Of a stretch of DNA of 64,000 nt, positions 17,950 to 25,552 are shown one piece after another (the first letter of the stretch is position 1; each line of letters begins with the position of its first letter). Below the pieces are notes generated by a model that saw only the letters and a program-made list of their open reading frames with translations, was not told the origin of the DNA and did not search any database. Position numbers and translations under genes: made by a program. The DNA comes from CAYRYU01 sp964428355 (GTDB lineage Bacteria > Muiribacteriota > Ozemobacteria > Ozemobacterales > Ozemobacteraceae): positions 1-64,000 of the forward strand of contig CAYRYU010000031.1 of NCBI GenBank assembly GCA_964428355.1, written 5' to 3'.

Positions 17950-17978
17950 TTGACGGTTTCTCCAGGAGCGGGTACAAT
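17950..17978 (+). promoter_or_regulatory. Sigma70 promoter for the ComEC-like hydrolase
   Basis: TTGACG (17950-17955), a 17-bp spacer and TACAAT (17973-17978), 38 bp ahead of the ATG and just past the preceding terminator. Near-consensus. Confidence 0.8.
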
Positions 17979-18016
17979 TGTAATACGCGTCTTGGTTCAG
18001 TAAGGAGTATCGAGTA

Positions 18017-19228
18017 ATGATCAGACGAACTAGACCAGTCGTTCCTTTTTTCACAGTTTTCCCCTGCTCGTTGATTTTGCTCATCATCCTTTCGGGAGTT
18101 TCCCGCGTTGAGGCCATTTCACCCCTCTCGCCTACCTCCCGTACCGAAACCGAAGCCCCCGCCCCCCTTCTCACCATCGATTTCATCGATGTCGGCCAGG
18201 GAGATGCCATTCTCCTTCGGTCGGGAGGGAAAAACGTTCTCATCGATGCGGGCGATGACAACAAGGATGCGGGAAAGATCATTCTCGCCTTCCTGAAGAA
18301 GAAAAAGATCAAGAAGATCGATACCGCTGTTATCACCCATCCCCATCGCGACCACTTCGGCGGTTTCATCGATCTCGTTGCGAAGTTTCCGATCGGGGAG
18401 TTCCTCTATTCCACAGATTCGCTCTACTTCATCGATCTTCCAGGTTCCTATGGCGACAAAACCATCCTGAACGACCTGGTGAAAGCCATCCACGCGAAGG
18501 GGATTCCCTACAACCAGGTTCACTACGGGGACACCTTCGATTGGGGGGCCGGAATCAAGGTCGAAGTCCTGCATACTTCCGAAGGGGTTTATTCAGAACC
18601 ATCTGAAGACGAGTTCCCGCCCACGGCAAATGACTTTTCGCTCGTTTTCAAAGTCACCGCGGGGGACGTGAGCTTCCTTTTCACGGGCGATCTGGAAGCC
18701 CGGGGAGAAGCAGCCATGGAAGCCCGTTGGGGAAAGAAACTCCGTTCGGATGTCCTCAAAGTCGGGCATCATGGGAGCCGCTCATCTTCTTCCCAGGCTT
18801 TCCTGAAGGTCGTCTCCCCGGGTTTCGGGGTCATCCAGGTCGGGGCGAACAACCAGTTCAACCACCCGAGCGCGTCCACCATCCAGGCTCTCCAGGCGAT
18901 GAGCATCGTCACCTACCGGACCGACCACTCCGGAACGATAACCTCACGCACCGATGGAAAAGCGGTGGAGTTTTCGCTCGAACATTCCGGTAGTCTCAGA
19001 GACCTGGTGGCTTCGGCAGGTCGCCTCGATTCGATGTCCGACAGGGAGCTCGCGGGGGTCCATTATGAAGCCATCCGGAGCCGTGTTGCGGAGAAAGTCC
19101 GATGCGACCTTTCCGCGGGGAACCTCGGGGAGATAATCGAGCTGCTCCAGGCTCCCCTCCCCGCAACCGAAGGGAATCTCCAGAACGTCGTCCGGGATAT
19201 GCTTCGTTTCGAGTACCTGCACAGATAA
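18017..19228 (+). CDS. Secreted ComEC/Rec2-like metallo-beta-lactamase
   Basis: A 403-aa protein with a signal peptide (residues 1-37) and a metallo-beta-lactamase domain like the soluble C-terminal part of ComEC. Motifs: IDFIDVGQGDAILL, the metal ligands in ITHPHRDHFGG, FLFTGDLEARGE, and VLKVGHHGSRSSSS. The last ~75 residues are helical and lack a known family. Stand-alone versions are thought to act as extracellular nucleases or phosphodiesterases; that role is inference here. It has its own near-consensus promoter and a Shine-Dalgarno AAGGAG 10 nt before the ATG. No comEA or ComEC channel gene accompanies it. Confidence 0.88.
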   Translation: MIRRTRPVVPFFTVFPCSLILLIILSGVSRVEAISPLSPTSRTETEAPAPLLTIDFIDVGQGDAILLRSGGKNVLIDAGDDNKDAGKIILAFLKKKKIKKIDTAVITHPHRDHFGGFIDLVAKFPIGEFLYSTDSLYFIDLPGSYGDKTILNDLVKAIHAKGIPYNQVHYGDTFDWGAGIKVEVLHTSEGVYSEPSEDEFPPTANDFSLVFKVTAGDVSFLFTGDLEARGEAAMEARWGKKLRSDVLKVGHHGSRSSSSQAFLKVVSPGFGVIQVGANNQFNHPSASTIQALQAMSIVTYRTDHSGTITSRTDGKAVEFSLEHSGSLRDLVASAGRLDSMSDRELAGVHYEAIRSRVAEKVRCDLSAGNLGEIIELLQAPLPATEGNLQNVVRDMLRFEYLHR

Positions 19229-19362
19229 CTCGGGACCCGGGGCAGATTCCAATCACCGGTTTCGAAAACCGGTTTCTTTCCCAGATTTCCTGCTTTCCAA
19301 GCCGAAATCCAGACCACGTTTTAGAATCCGGGGGCTGAAGAACGATGACCTGCCCCTTGATT

Positions 19363-19827
19363 TCAGTTGACCAGAAAGGTTCCGATGGTTACCTTGTCGA
19401 TTCGTTCCGGCTCGGTCGTTTTTCGGAGCAGGCGATTCAACCCGTTTTCAAGGTTCTTTTGCAGGAAACCGTCCGAGTAGTCGTCCCGAGCCCGCTGCGT
19501 GGTCATTTTCGTAAGGGTTTGGGAGATCAGTTCCTTCATCTCCCATTTTCTTTCTTCGAGGAGCGGGGCAAGGTTTCCCAGAAAGCGGAGTTCGACCTCG
19601 ACCTTGATGAAGTGGGAATCTTCATCCAGCGAAGGAGCGGTGATCTCTCCAAGGAAGAAACGTTGGACGGCCAGAGAAGGGGAAAATGAGGTCCCCGGAC
19701 CTGGTAACCCTTCCGGGCTGGGGCCGACCCTTCCCTTCCGGGCAGCCTGATAGCTCAAGCCCGTTCCGATCATGACCATCGCCAGGAGCAGGAGAAAGCC
19801 CACCGGGAGGCGAATTGCTGGGTTCAT
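19363..19827 (-). CDS. FliL-like single-span membrane protein
   Basis: A 154-aa protein with one N-terminal membrane helix (residues 6-26) and a periplasmic domain with the FliL pattern: FFLGEITAPSL, HFIKVEVELRFLG, a long helix with MKELISQTLTKMTTQ, and the closing IDKVTIGTFLVN. FliL helps stator units in flagella, but no other flagellar gene is in the window, so this may be a FliL-fold protein with another job. AAGGAGG before the ATG at 19827 fixes the start, dropping six residues from the longest frame. Confidence 0.7.
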   Translation of the reverse strand: MNPAIRLPVGFLLLLAMVMIGTGLSYQAARKGRVGPSPEGLPGPGTSFSPSLAVQRFFLGEITAPSLDEDSHFIKVEVELRFLGNLAPLLEERKWEMKELISQTLTKMTTQRARDDYSDGFLQKNLENGLNRLLRKTTEPERIDKVTIGTFLVN

Positions 19828-20250
19828 CAAAAACCTCCTTCCCAACCGTGAAATGGGGAATTCCTCCGCAAAAATGCCCCGGAAAAAGGAATTTTTCCTT
19901 CAAGAGAGAGTGAAGAGTCTCCCATTGAGGATAGGGGGGAAGGCCCAACCTTCACCGGAGATAGAATGTTGCAAGTTCGATGCCCGAAGCGTGCTTTCCG
20001 TGCTCGAGTCCGGGAAGATGGAATGCCTGATCGAGCCTTTTCCATGCGACCCGATTGTGCATCCTTTCCCCAAGCCGAAGCTGTCAGTAAAGGAGAGCCC
20101 TGACGGATTTCCGGTCACGGAATGCCGGAATGTCGGCAGGCGAAATGAAGACCCGCTGGTGATGCGGGGAAAGAGCCCAAAAACCTGGTACACTAATTGC
20201 GTAAATTCCTCCAAACCCTATCAGACCACAAGAACGAAAGGGAGGGCTTC
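19828..20250. other. Divergent intergenic region, no gene seen
   Basis: About 420 bp between the FliL-like and Pro-rich protein genes. The 160-codon plus-strand frame across it has no ribosome site or recognisable domain. I see no strong promoter; a TACACT-like -10 near 20188 could serve the rightward gene. Confidence 0.4.
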
Positions 20251-21135
20251 ATGAAAATCGCAAGACTGACAACGGTAATCCTCCTTCTGGCCATTTTCAG
20301 CTTCCTCTTTACCGCCGAAAGCTGGGCGGGTGGGAAGCGAAAACATCGCCGAATCGGGTTTTTCCACAGGATCTGCCATGCGATCCGGCATGTCGGGGAT
20401 CATATCGTGAACGGAATCGTCGATTCAGCGGTAAAGATACACCATGCTCTTTCCGGCAAGAAACGCTGGGTCTGGGTTTGCGGACATTACGACGCGGACG
20501 GCCATCATGTGAAGGGCCACTGGCGGTATGTGAAACCCAAGAAAGGTGGCAAGGGTGGTTCCGCTCAAGGCCCAGGCCAGGGTGGTGGAAATCCCCCGCC
20601 CGCCAAGAACGAAGGAAGCCTTCCCCCTCTTCCTCCCGCAACGGAAACCCCGGTTGCTCCTTCCGCTCCAGCCGATTCCTCCGCGATGCCCAGCGAGCCT
20701 CCCGCTCCCTCCAGTGAACCTCCCGCAGTTCCCGAGCCCCCCAAGGAAAGGACCCTCGGAATGCTCATGACCGACCTGGTTTCCATCTCCGGCGACATGC
20801 AGGCGGTCCAGGACAACGCAATCGATACACGTAACGCCAAAAAGGGAACGGCCGCTGACGGAATCGAAGCCGATTTCAGTCTTCTCGCCGACGACCGCGA
20901 TGCCGATTCCGGCAAACTGATCAAAGTGGTCTGCGACGACCTCGAGAAGAACAATGGCCAGCCCGGGGTCTTCTACACCGCGTTCATGTGGAACCTGCAG
21001 CACTACTCCTCCTCCCAGCGCGAAGCCATCAAGGATGTCATCGAAGCGGTCAAATCCGACATCCGGGCCAACGTGGGCCACTCAAAAAAGAACTCCGCCT
21101 TCAAGACCCGCCTCGACGAAATGAACAAGTTCTGA
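20251..21135 (+). CDS. Secreted Pro-rich protein of unknown function
   Basis: A 294-aa protein with a signal peptide (residues 1-25, cleavage after ESWA). A basic His-rich segment (KRKHRRIGFFHRI) follows, then a WVCGHYDADGHHVKGHW turn-rich motif of the YXWxxGxW type often seen in small secreted proteins. A Pro/Ala/Ser linker spans about 110-175 (PSEPPAPSSEPPAVPEPP), and a charged helical C-terminal domain about 180-294. The start follows AAAGGGAGGG. Probably cell-envelope associated. A terminator-like hairpin follows 24 nt after the stop. Confidence 0.7.
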   Translation: MKIARLTTVILLLAIFSFLFTAESWAGGKRKHRRIGFFHRICHAIRHVGDHIVNGIVDSAVKIHHALSGKKRWVWVCGHYDADGHHVKGHWRYVKPKKGGKGGSAQGPGQGGGNPPPAKNEGSLPPLPPATETPVAPSAPADSSAMPSEPPAPSSEPPAVPEPPKERTLGMLMTDLVSISGDMQAVQDNAIDTRNAKKGTAADGIEADFSLLADDRDADSGKLIKVVCDDLEKNNGQPGVFYTAFMWNLQHYSSSQREAIKDVIEAVKSDIRANVGHSKKNSAFKTRLDEMNKF

Positions 21136-21159
21136 CCCGGACGGTCTCCCAGAAAAACT

Positions 21160-21195
21160 GGCACCCCTGTTCTCGAGGGGTGCCTTTCGCTTTCC
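21160..21195 (+). terminator. Likely terminator after the Pro-rich protein gene
   Basis: GGCACCCCT (21160-21168) pairs perfectly with AGGGGTGCC (21176-21184) around a 7-nt loop, followed by TTTCGCTTT. The T-tract is interrupted, so efficiency is uncertain. Confidence 0.65.
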
Positions 21196-22197
21196 TGGCT
21201 TTTTTCCTTTACCAGGACGTCCATTTCATCGACGGAGTAATGCACACCGATGTCTGGGAGTCGACGATCGACACGTACAGTGCATTCCCGGGTTCCAAAG
21301 GCTATTCCCTTTCCCGGAATTTTTCAAAACCGCTTCGACAGGCCACCATGGCTCTTCAAATGGAAGGAAAACCTGCGAGATGGGCCGTTCTGGCGCAAGG
21401 AATCCACCCGATTCGATCCTCCGCTGGAAATCCCGGTCTACACAATCGGAGGGCTCCTTGATGGTCACCGGGACTCGGTCATCCGCCTCCTGGACTCTCC
21501 CGACAAATCGGTCAAAGCGGAGATCGGCGCGTGGAAGCACGAATGGCCAAACACGGGGGACCCCCCGCCCGGACTACGAATGGCGACGGAAGGCTTAGCG
21601 CTGGTGGGACCATCGGCTGAAGGGCGAAGAAATTGGAATCATGGAGGAACCGCGCTTCATGGTCTTCGTCCGGGATGCGGTTCCTGACCGGTCATAGGGG
21701 TTGAACCCCGGCGGTTCTTCGCCGGGACGGGCATCGAACTCCCCGTTGCCGTCAGAAACACACTGACGGGAATCTGTGGCCTTCCAAAAGTCGAAACTGA
21801 TGAGTGGCCTCCCGATGCATCATTTTCCGAAACTGACGAAGGTTACCTCGCCGATTACGGGTACGGCCCGGAATCTGGAAAGGGGACGTACAGGTGCGGA
21901 ATCGATCAGAAAATGACGATCGGAAAAACCAGCTTCCGGATGCGGGAAAGAAACACCTGGAAGGTTGATGATGCCGATCCCGCCAATGCTTCCTATGGCT
22001 CGGAGACCGACTGTGCAATCAAACCTGCGGGCCGGGAACTCCGGCTCATCTCAGAGTTTTTTGTGACATCGGATGAGCGGGATTTCCACCTGGCGCTCCG
22101 AAGGCGGTTGTTCGAAGATGGAGATCTGGCCCGGGAAAAAAAAAGGGGAAAGGTCGATCCCCCGGGGTTTTCATTGACCGTGAAAACCGTGTGGTGA
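21185..22197 (+). pseudogene. Decayed CocE/NonD-family hydrolase
   Basis: Fragments in all three frames line up in order with the middle and C-terminal part of CocE-type (X-Pro dipeptidyl-peptidase S15) hydrolases. They are YQDVHFIDGVMHTDVWE (frame of 21186), EIPVYTIGGLLDGHRDS and EIGAWKHEWPNT (frame of 21250), PDYEWRRKA-stop-RWWDHRLKGEEIGIMEEPRF (frame of 21380), and the C-terminal jelly-roll ending GFSLTVKTVW at 22197 (frame of 21913). The Ser-bearing N-terminal part is missing. At least three frameshifts and one TAG (21596-21598) interrupt it. It begins inside the preceding terminator tail and ends beside the 63-bp repeat array. Confidence 0.8.
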
Positions 22198-22226
22198 CCT
22201 CGTGTTCCGAAGCGGTCCCCGGCGGT

Positions 22227-22531
22227 CCAAAGAGCCACCTGCCCCGGTAAGGACTGCGGGACCCGTGGCTCTAAGGCCCCAGAAACGGGCCAAAGAGCCA
22301 CCTGCCCCGGTAANNNNNNNNNNNNNNNNNNNNNNNNNNNNNNNNNNNNNNNNNNNNNNNNNNNNNNNNNNNNNNNNNNNNNNNNNNNNNNNNNNNNNNN
22401 NNNNNNNNNNNNNGGACCCGTGGCTCTAAGGCCCCAGAAACGGGCCAAAGAGCCACCTGCCCCGGTAAGGACTGCGGGACCCGTGGCTCTAAGGCCCCAG
22501 AAACGGGCCAAAGAGCCACCTGCCCCGGTAA
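22227..22531. repeat. Tandem array of 63-bp hairpin repeats, broken by an assembly gap
   Basis: Copies end at 22250 (partial), 22313, 22468 and 22531; both measurable spacings are 63 bp and visible units appear identical. Within each unit GTGGCTCT pairs with AGAGCCAC and GGCCC with GGGCC around a CAGAAAC loop, so each RNA copy would fold into a strong hairpin. The copy number is unknown because 100 N lie inside the array. It sits between a pseudogene and the start of the cyclase gene at 22577. Confidence 0.9.
22314..22413. other. Scaffold gap (100 N)
   Basis: Exactly 100 N, the usual placeholder for a gap of unknown length. It lies inside the 63-bp array, so the assembler probably failed to resolve the repeat number. 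Confidence 0.98.
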
Positions 22532-22562
22532 CGGGTCTTAACGTAATCTTTGCCCTCGCTGT

Positions 22563-22570
22563 GCTATTAT
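22563..22570 (+). promoter_or_regulatory. Extended -10 promoter, possible leaderless transcript
   Basis: TGC then TATTAT (22565-22570) forms an extended -10. The predicted start, about 7 nt downstream, coincides with the GTG at 22577, and no Shine-Dalgarno precedes that codon. This suggests a leaderless mRNA for the cyclase pair. Confidence 0.45.
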
Positions 22571-22576
22571 CTTGCC

Positions 22577-25552
22577 GTGGAAAATCCTGCCGGACCCGAT
22601 CGTACCCCTGACCGCCTGCTTGCCCTGGCATTGCTCCTGACGGGGATTCCCCTCATTATCGTGGGATACTGGACCTCCTGGACCGGAGAGCTTGGTCGGA
22701 AGCGGGAACTGGGTGCCTGGGAGCAGGAGGCCCGCAACAGGGTTGAGGAGTTCCGGACATTCTTTTCCGCGCGTCTCCAGTTCCAACGCTTTTTCCAGGA
22801 GATCCGGGAGGAAGTCCGACGCGACATGCTTCGGAGAGGCGAGAAGACTCTCCGGGCCGAAACGCTTGCCGGGACGATCCGGCGCCACAGTTCTCCGGTG
22901 CTCCGAGGGAAGGGCATGCAGGTCTTCGCTTTTTCCTTTCCCCGTCCAGACTCGGTTGAGACCCTTCGACACCCCGACTTCGCGGTTCGCGGAGGAGCCT
23001 TTCTGGGAAAGCTTTTCCAGGACCTGGTGCGTCTGGATGGACTGGGCTTTTCCGAGCGGAAGGAGCTCAACCAACGTCTCGAAAAGGTTTTCGGCATATT
23101 CGTCGACGGGGACCTCCTCAGGAATACCCGCCAGGGAAAGCTGATCAAGGCCAGGTACGAGGGAAAACCCGTTACCATGGTGTGGGACGAGATCAAATTT
23201 AGGGAAAGAGCGATTGGGGCCCTGGTCATAATGTACCCGGAATTTCCCGAAGACAGGCGGTTCTGGTCCTGGGGAATGCGGAAAGCTGTTCTCAAGCAGG
23301 GAACGAGCTTTCTCCCTCTGCTGGTGCCCCTTTCGAGCGTCGGGACCGAAACGCCCCCGTTGTCATTGAAGGAGTCCCGCAACATGCCCCGCCTCCTGAC
23401 AGCCCTGGCCGAACTGCGGGATGTCCGCTTCCGGGCCGGAGGGGTTCCTGATATGATCTCCAGGGGTAGGCCCAGGATAGGTGTTCAAAAAGAACTCTCC
23501 AACGGGAACGCAAAGGGAGGAGTCGTCTCCTATGACTCGCTCGCTCCCATCTCGACGGCATTCGCGAGGGATTCCTTTCTCCTCTACCGGACCGGGATCT
23601 CACCCGAACTCCCCTTCGAAATCTGGATTCTGGGGCCACCTCTTCCGGTTCAGGTGGGAAGGATGGTGGCCCTGGTCCTCGGTTGGTCCGGATTCTGGCT
23701 TTCGGTTCTTTTCATCAGGATGTGGCGGGATCGGCCGTTCGCCATCTCGATGCAAACGCGTTTGATCGGACTGCTCGGATTGGTTGGCGGAATACCGCTC
23801 ATCGGGTTTTTCCTCCTCGGTTCGGGAATGGTCCAGCAACGCGAAGACCAGGGAGTCGAGCGGGCGAGGCAAGGTCTCCGGTCCTTTTTCCAGGAGCTGG
23901 ACGAAAACAGCGTGACCCAGTTGTCACGTTTTTCGGAATTGTCCAACCGGTATTTCGACTCCCACGAACTCTCGGATGAACTGTTCGCTTCCGGACCTCC
24001 CTCGATCACTCCGGTTCTCCGTCGATGTTTCAGGAATTTCGCGGCTGAAGGGATGCCGCTCGATGCGGTACTGGTCGCTCGTTTCGGTCGTGATCAGTTC
24101 CGGATTCCCGAAGGTCTTTCCGGGGTACAGATGAATCACCGAGATCTACTTACCTTCGCCCCGTGGTTGTACGGGCCTTTGCGCTTCTTCGAACCCACTC
24201 GGAGCAAGGTTGTGGAAGACAGTCTTCCCGAGGCTTTCCGGTTGGGGTACCAGGGGTTCGTCAAGATATCCGATGAGACCGCAACCCTCCATCTTCCCCA
24301 AATGCGAAAGCTCGGCTGGTCGATGGCCTATGGGGAACGGAACCTGTTCACGTGTTACGACCTTCCTGCAAGTGGCGGCCGGATGCTCGGGGCCATCGCT
24401 TTCCGTTCCAGCTCGGACAGGCTGTATGATGGGTATCTATGCAAGTCTCTCGTTCGTGCTGCCCGTTTGAACCCCACCCGGCCTCTCGGCATGGTCTGGA
24501 TCAACCAAGACCAGACCGTATCCCGGGTCTTCTTTCCCGGTTCATCCCGGAACAGGGAGCGCTTTCGTGAGCGGCTGAGAGGTCTCGCCGCACAACGTGC
24601 TGATGCTGCAACTCATCGGAAGGATAAATCCTTCCTGGTCTATTCCTGCCGTCGGATGCAGGGATTCACCCTGGGGGGAATGGTCGAGGTGGGAGCGATC
24701 CGCCGCGCCGCAAACCGGGAGCGGGGATACGTCCTGGCGGGGACGATCGTGCTGGGCGCTTTGCTGGTCCTTATTGGAACCGTGATGTCGGGGTTCTTTC
24801 TTTCTCCCCTGAGGGCTCTCCGGGATGGGCTCGACCGGATTCTCGACCGCCATTTCGACGTCCGTCTCCGTCTGGAGCGCGATGATGAGCTGGGGGAGGT
24901 GGCGGACCGGTTCGACCGTATGGCTGAAAAGCTTGAGGAAAGGTACGAGCTGGCCCGTTTCGTATCAGGGTCTTTGGCTGCGAAAGTCACCGAGACCATC
25001 CAGACCTCGGCTTCCCCCCAGCGCAGGCGGCTTGCAGTGCTTGCGACCGATATCCGGGGTTTCACCACCCTGACCGAGACATACCCTGCACCTGAAATTG
25101 TCGCCATGCTGAATGTCCATCTCGAGACCATGAGCGACGCCATCACCTCCCAGGGTGGGCGGATCGAGAAGTTCATCGGAGACGCCATCATCGCCTCGTT
25201 CGCCGAGGGTACGCCGGAGCGGATGACCGCGAAAGCCGTCGCCGCCGGGCAGGCGATGATGCGCGCCCATTCGGGCATCTTGCAGGCCCGCCTCAGGAAG
25301 GGCGGGTTCGGATATGGGATGGGAGTGGGAATCTCTTTCGGCGAGGTCCTGGCCGGCTCATTCGGCGACGAGTCGAGGCGCGAGTTCTCCCTGATCGGCC
25401 ATCCAATGGATGAATCCGAGAAGATGGAAGCGCTTTCCAAGCAGGGGAAATTCACCAGGATTATCGTGGCGGCCTCCGCATGCGCCCATCTCCAGGGTCT
25501 TGCTCTGGCAGCGTTGGGAAACACCCCGCACCAGGAGGTGGTGGAACTGTGA
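22577..25552 (+). CDS. Membrane cyclase subunit A: metal Asp residues kept, Asn/Arg lost
   Basis: A 991-aa protein with an N-terminal helix (about 14-36), an external sensor of ~320 residues, two central helices (about 360-380 and 392-412), a second external region (415-720), a helix at about 725-750, HAMP (750-805) and a class III cyclase domain (815-985). The metal aspartates are present: Asp825 (ATDIRGF) and Asp869 (EKFIGDA). The segment that should read D-x-x-N-x-x-x-R is GHPMDESEK, so Asn is Asp945 and Arg is Lys949. It should not be active as a homodimer. GTG 22577 is the only start that keeps the first membrane helix. It overlaps the next gene by 4 nt. Confidence 0.9.
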   Translation: MENPAGPDRTPDRLLALALLLTGIPLIIVGYWTSWTGELGRKRELGAWEQEARNRVEEFRTFFSARLQFQRFFQEIREEVRRDMLRRGEKTLRAETLAGTIRRHSSPVLRGKGMQVFAFSFPRPDSVETLRHPDFAVRGGAFLGKLFQDLVRLDGLGFSERKELNQRLEKVFGIFVDGDLLRNTRQGKLIKARYEGKPVTMVWDEIKFRERAIGALVIMYPEFPEDRRFWSWGMRKAVLKQGTSFLPLLVPLSSVGTETPPLSLKESRNMPRLLTALAELRDVRFRAGGVPDMISRGRPRIGVQKELSNGNAKGGVVSYDSLAPISTAFARDSFLLYRTGISPELPFEIWILGPPLPVQVGRMVALVLGWSGFWLSVLFIRMWRDRPFAISMQTRLIGLLGLVGGIPLIGFFLLGSGMVQQREDQGVERARQGLRSFFQELDENSVTQLSRFSELSNRYFDSHELSDELFASGPPSITPVLRRCFRNFAAEGMPLDAVLVARFGRDQFRIPEGLSGVQMNHRDLLTFAPWLYGPLRFFEPTRSKVVEDSLPEAFRLGYQGFVKISDETATLHLPQMRKLGWSMAYGERNLFTCYDLPASGGRMLGAIAFRSSSDRLYDGYLCKSLVRAARLNPTRPLGMVWINQDQTVSRVFFPGSSRNRERFRERLRGLAAQRADAATHRKDKSFLVYSCRRMQGFTLGGMVEVGAIRRAANRERGYVLAGTIVLGALLVLIGTVMSGFFLSPLRALRDGLDRILDRHFDVRLRLERDDELGEVADRFDRMAEKLEERYELARFVSGSLAAKVTETIQTSASPQRRRLAVLATDIRGFTTLTETYPAPEIVAMLNVHLETMSDAITSQGGRIEKFIGDAIIASFAEGTPERMTAKAVAAGQAMMRAHSGILQARLRKGGFGYGMGVGISFGEVLAGSFGDESRREFSLIGHPMDESEKMEALSKQGKFTRIIVAASACAHLQGLALAALGNTPHQEVVEL

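Noticed and set aside
16307..17977. 556-codon open frame antisense to the C11 peptidase
   Set aside because: It mirrors the strongly C-ending codon use of the peptidase gene, has glycine/valine-rich nonsense composition and no ribosome site. The plus-strand gene has promoter, catalytic motifs and terminator.
19363..19827. Flagellar operon
   Set aside because: Only a FliL-fold protein is present; no other flagellar gene occurs in the window.
22227..22531. CRISPR array
   Set aside because: Units are directly adjacent 63-bp copies without unique spacers, and no cas genes are present.
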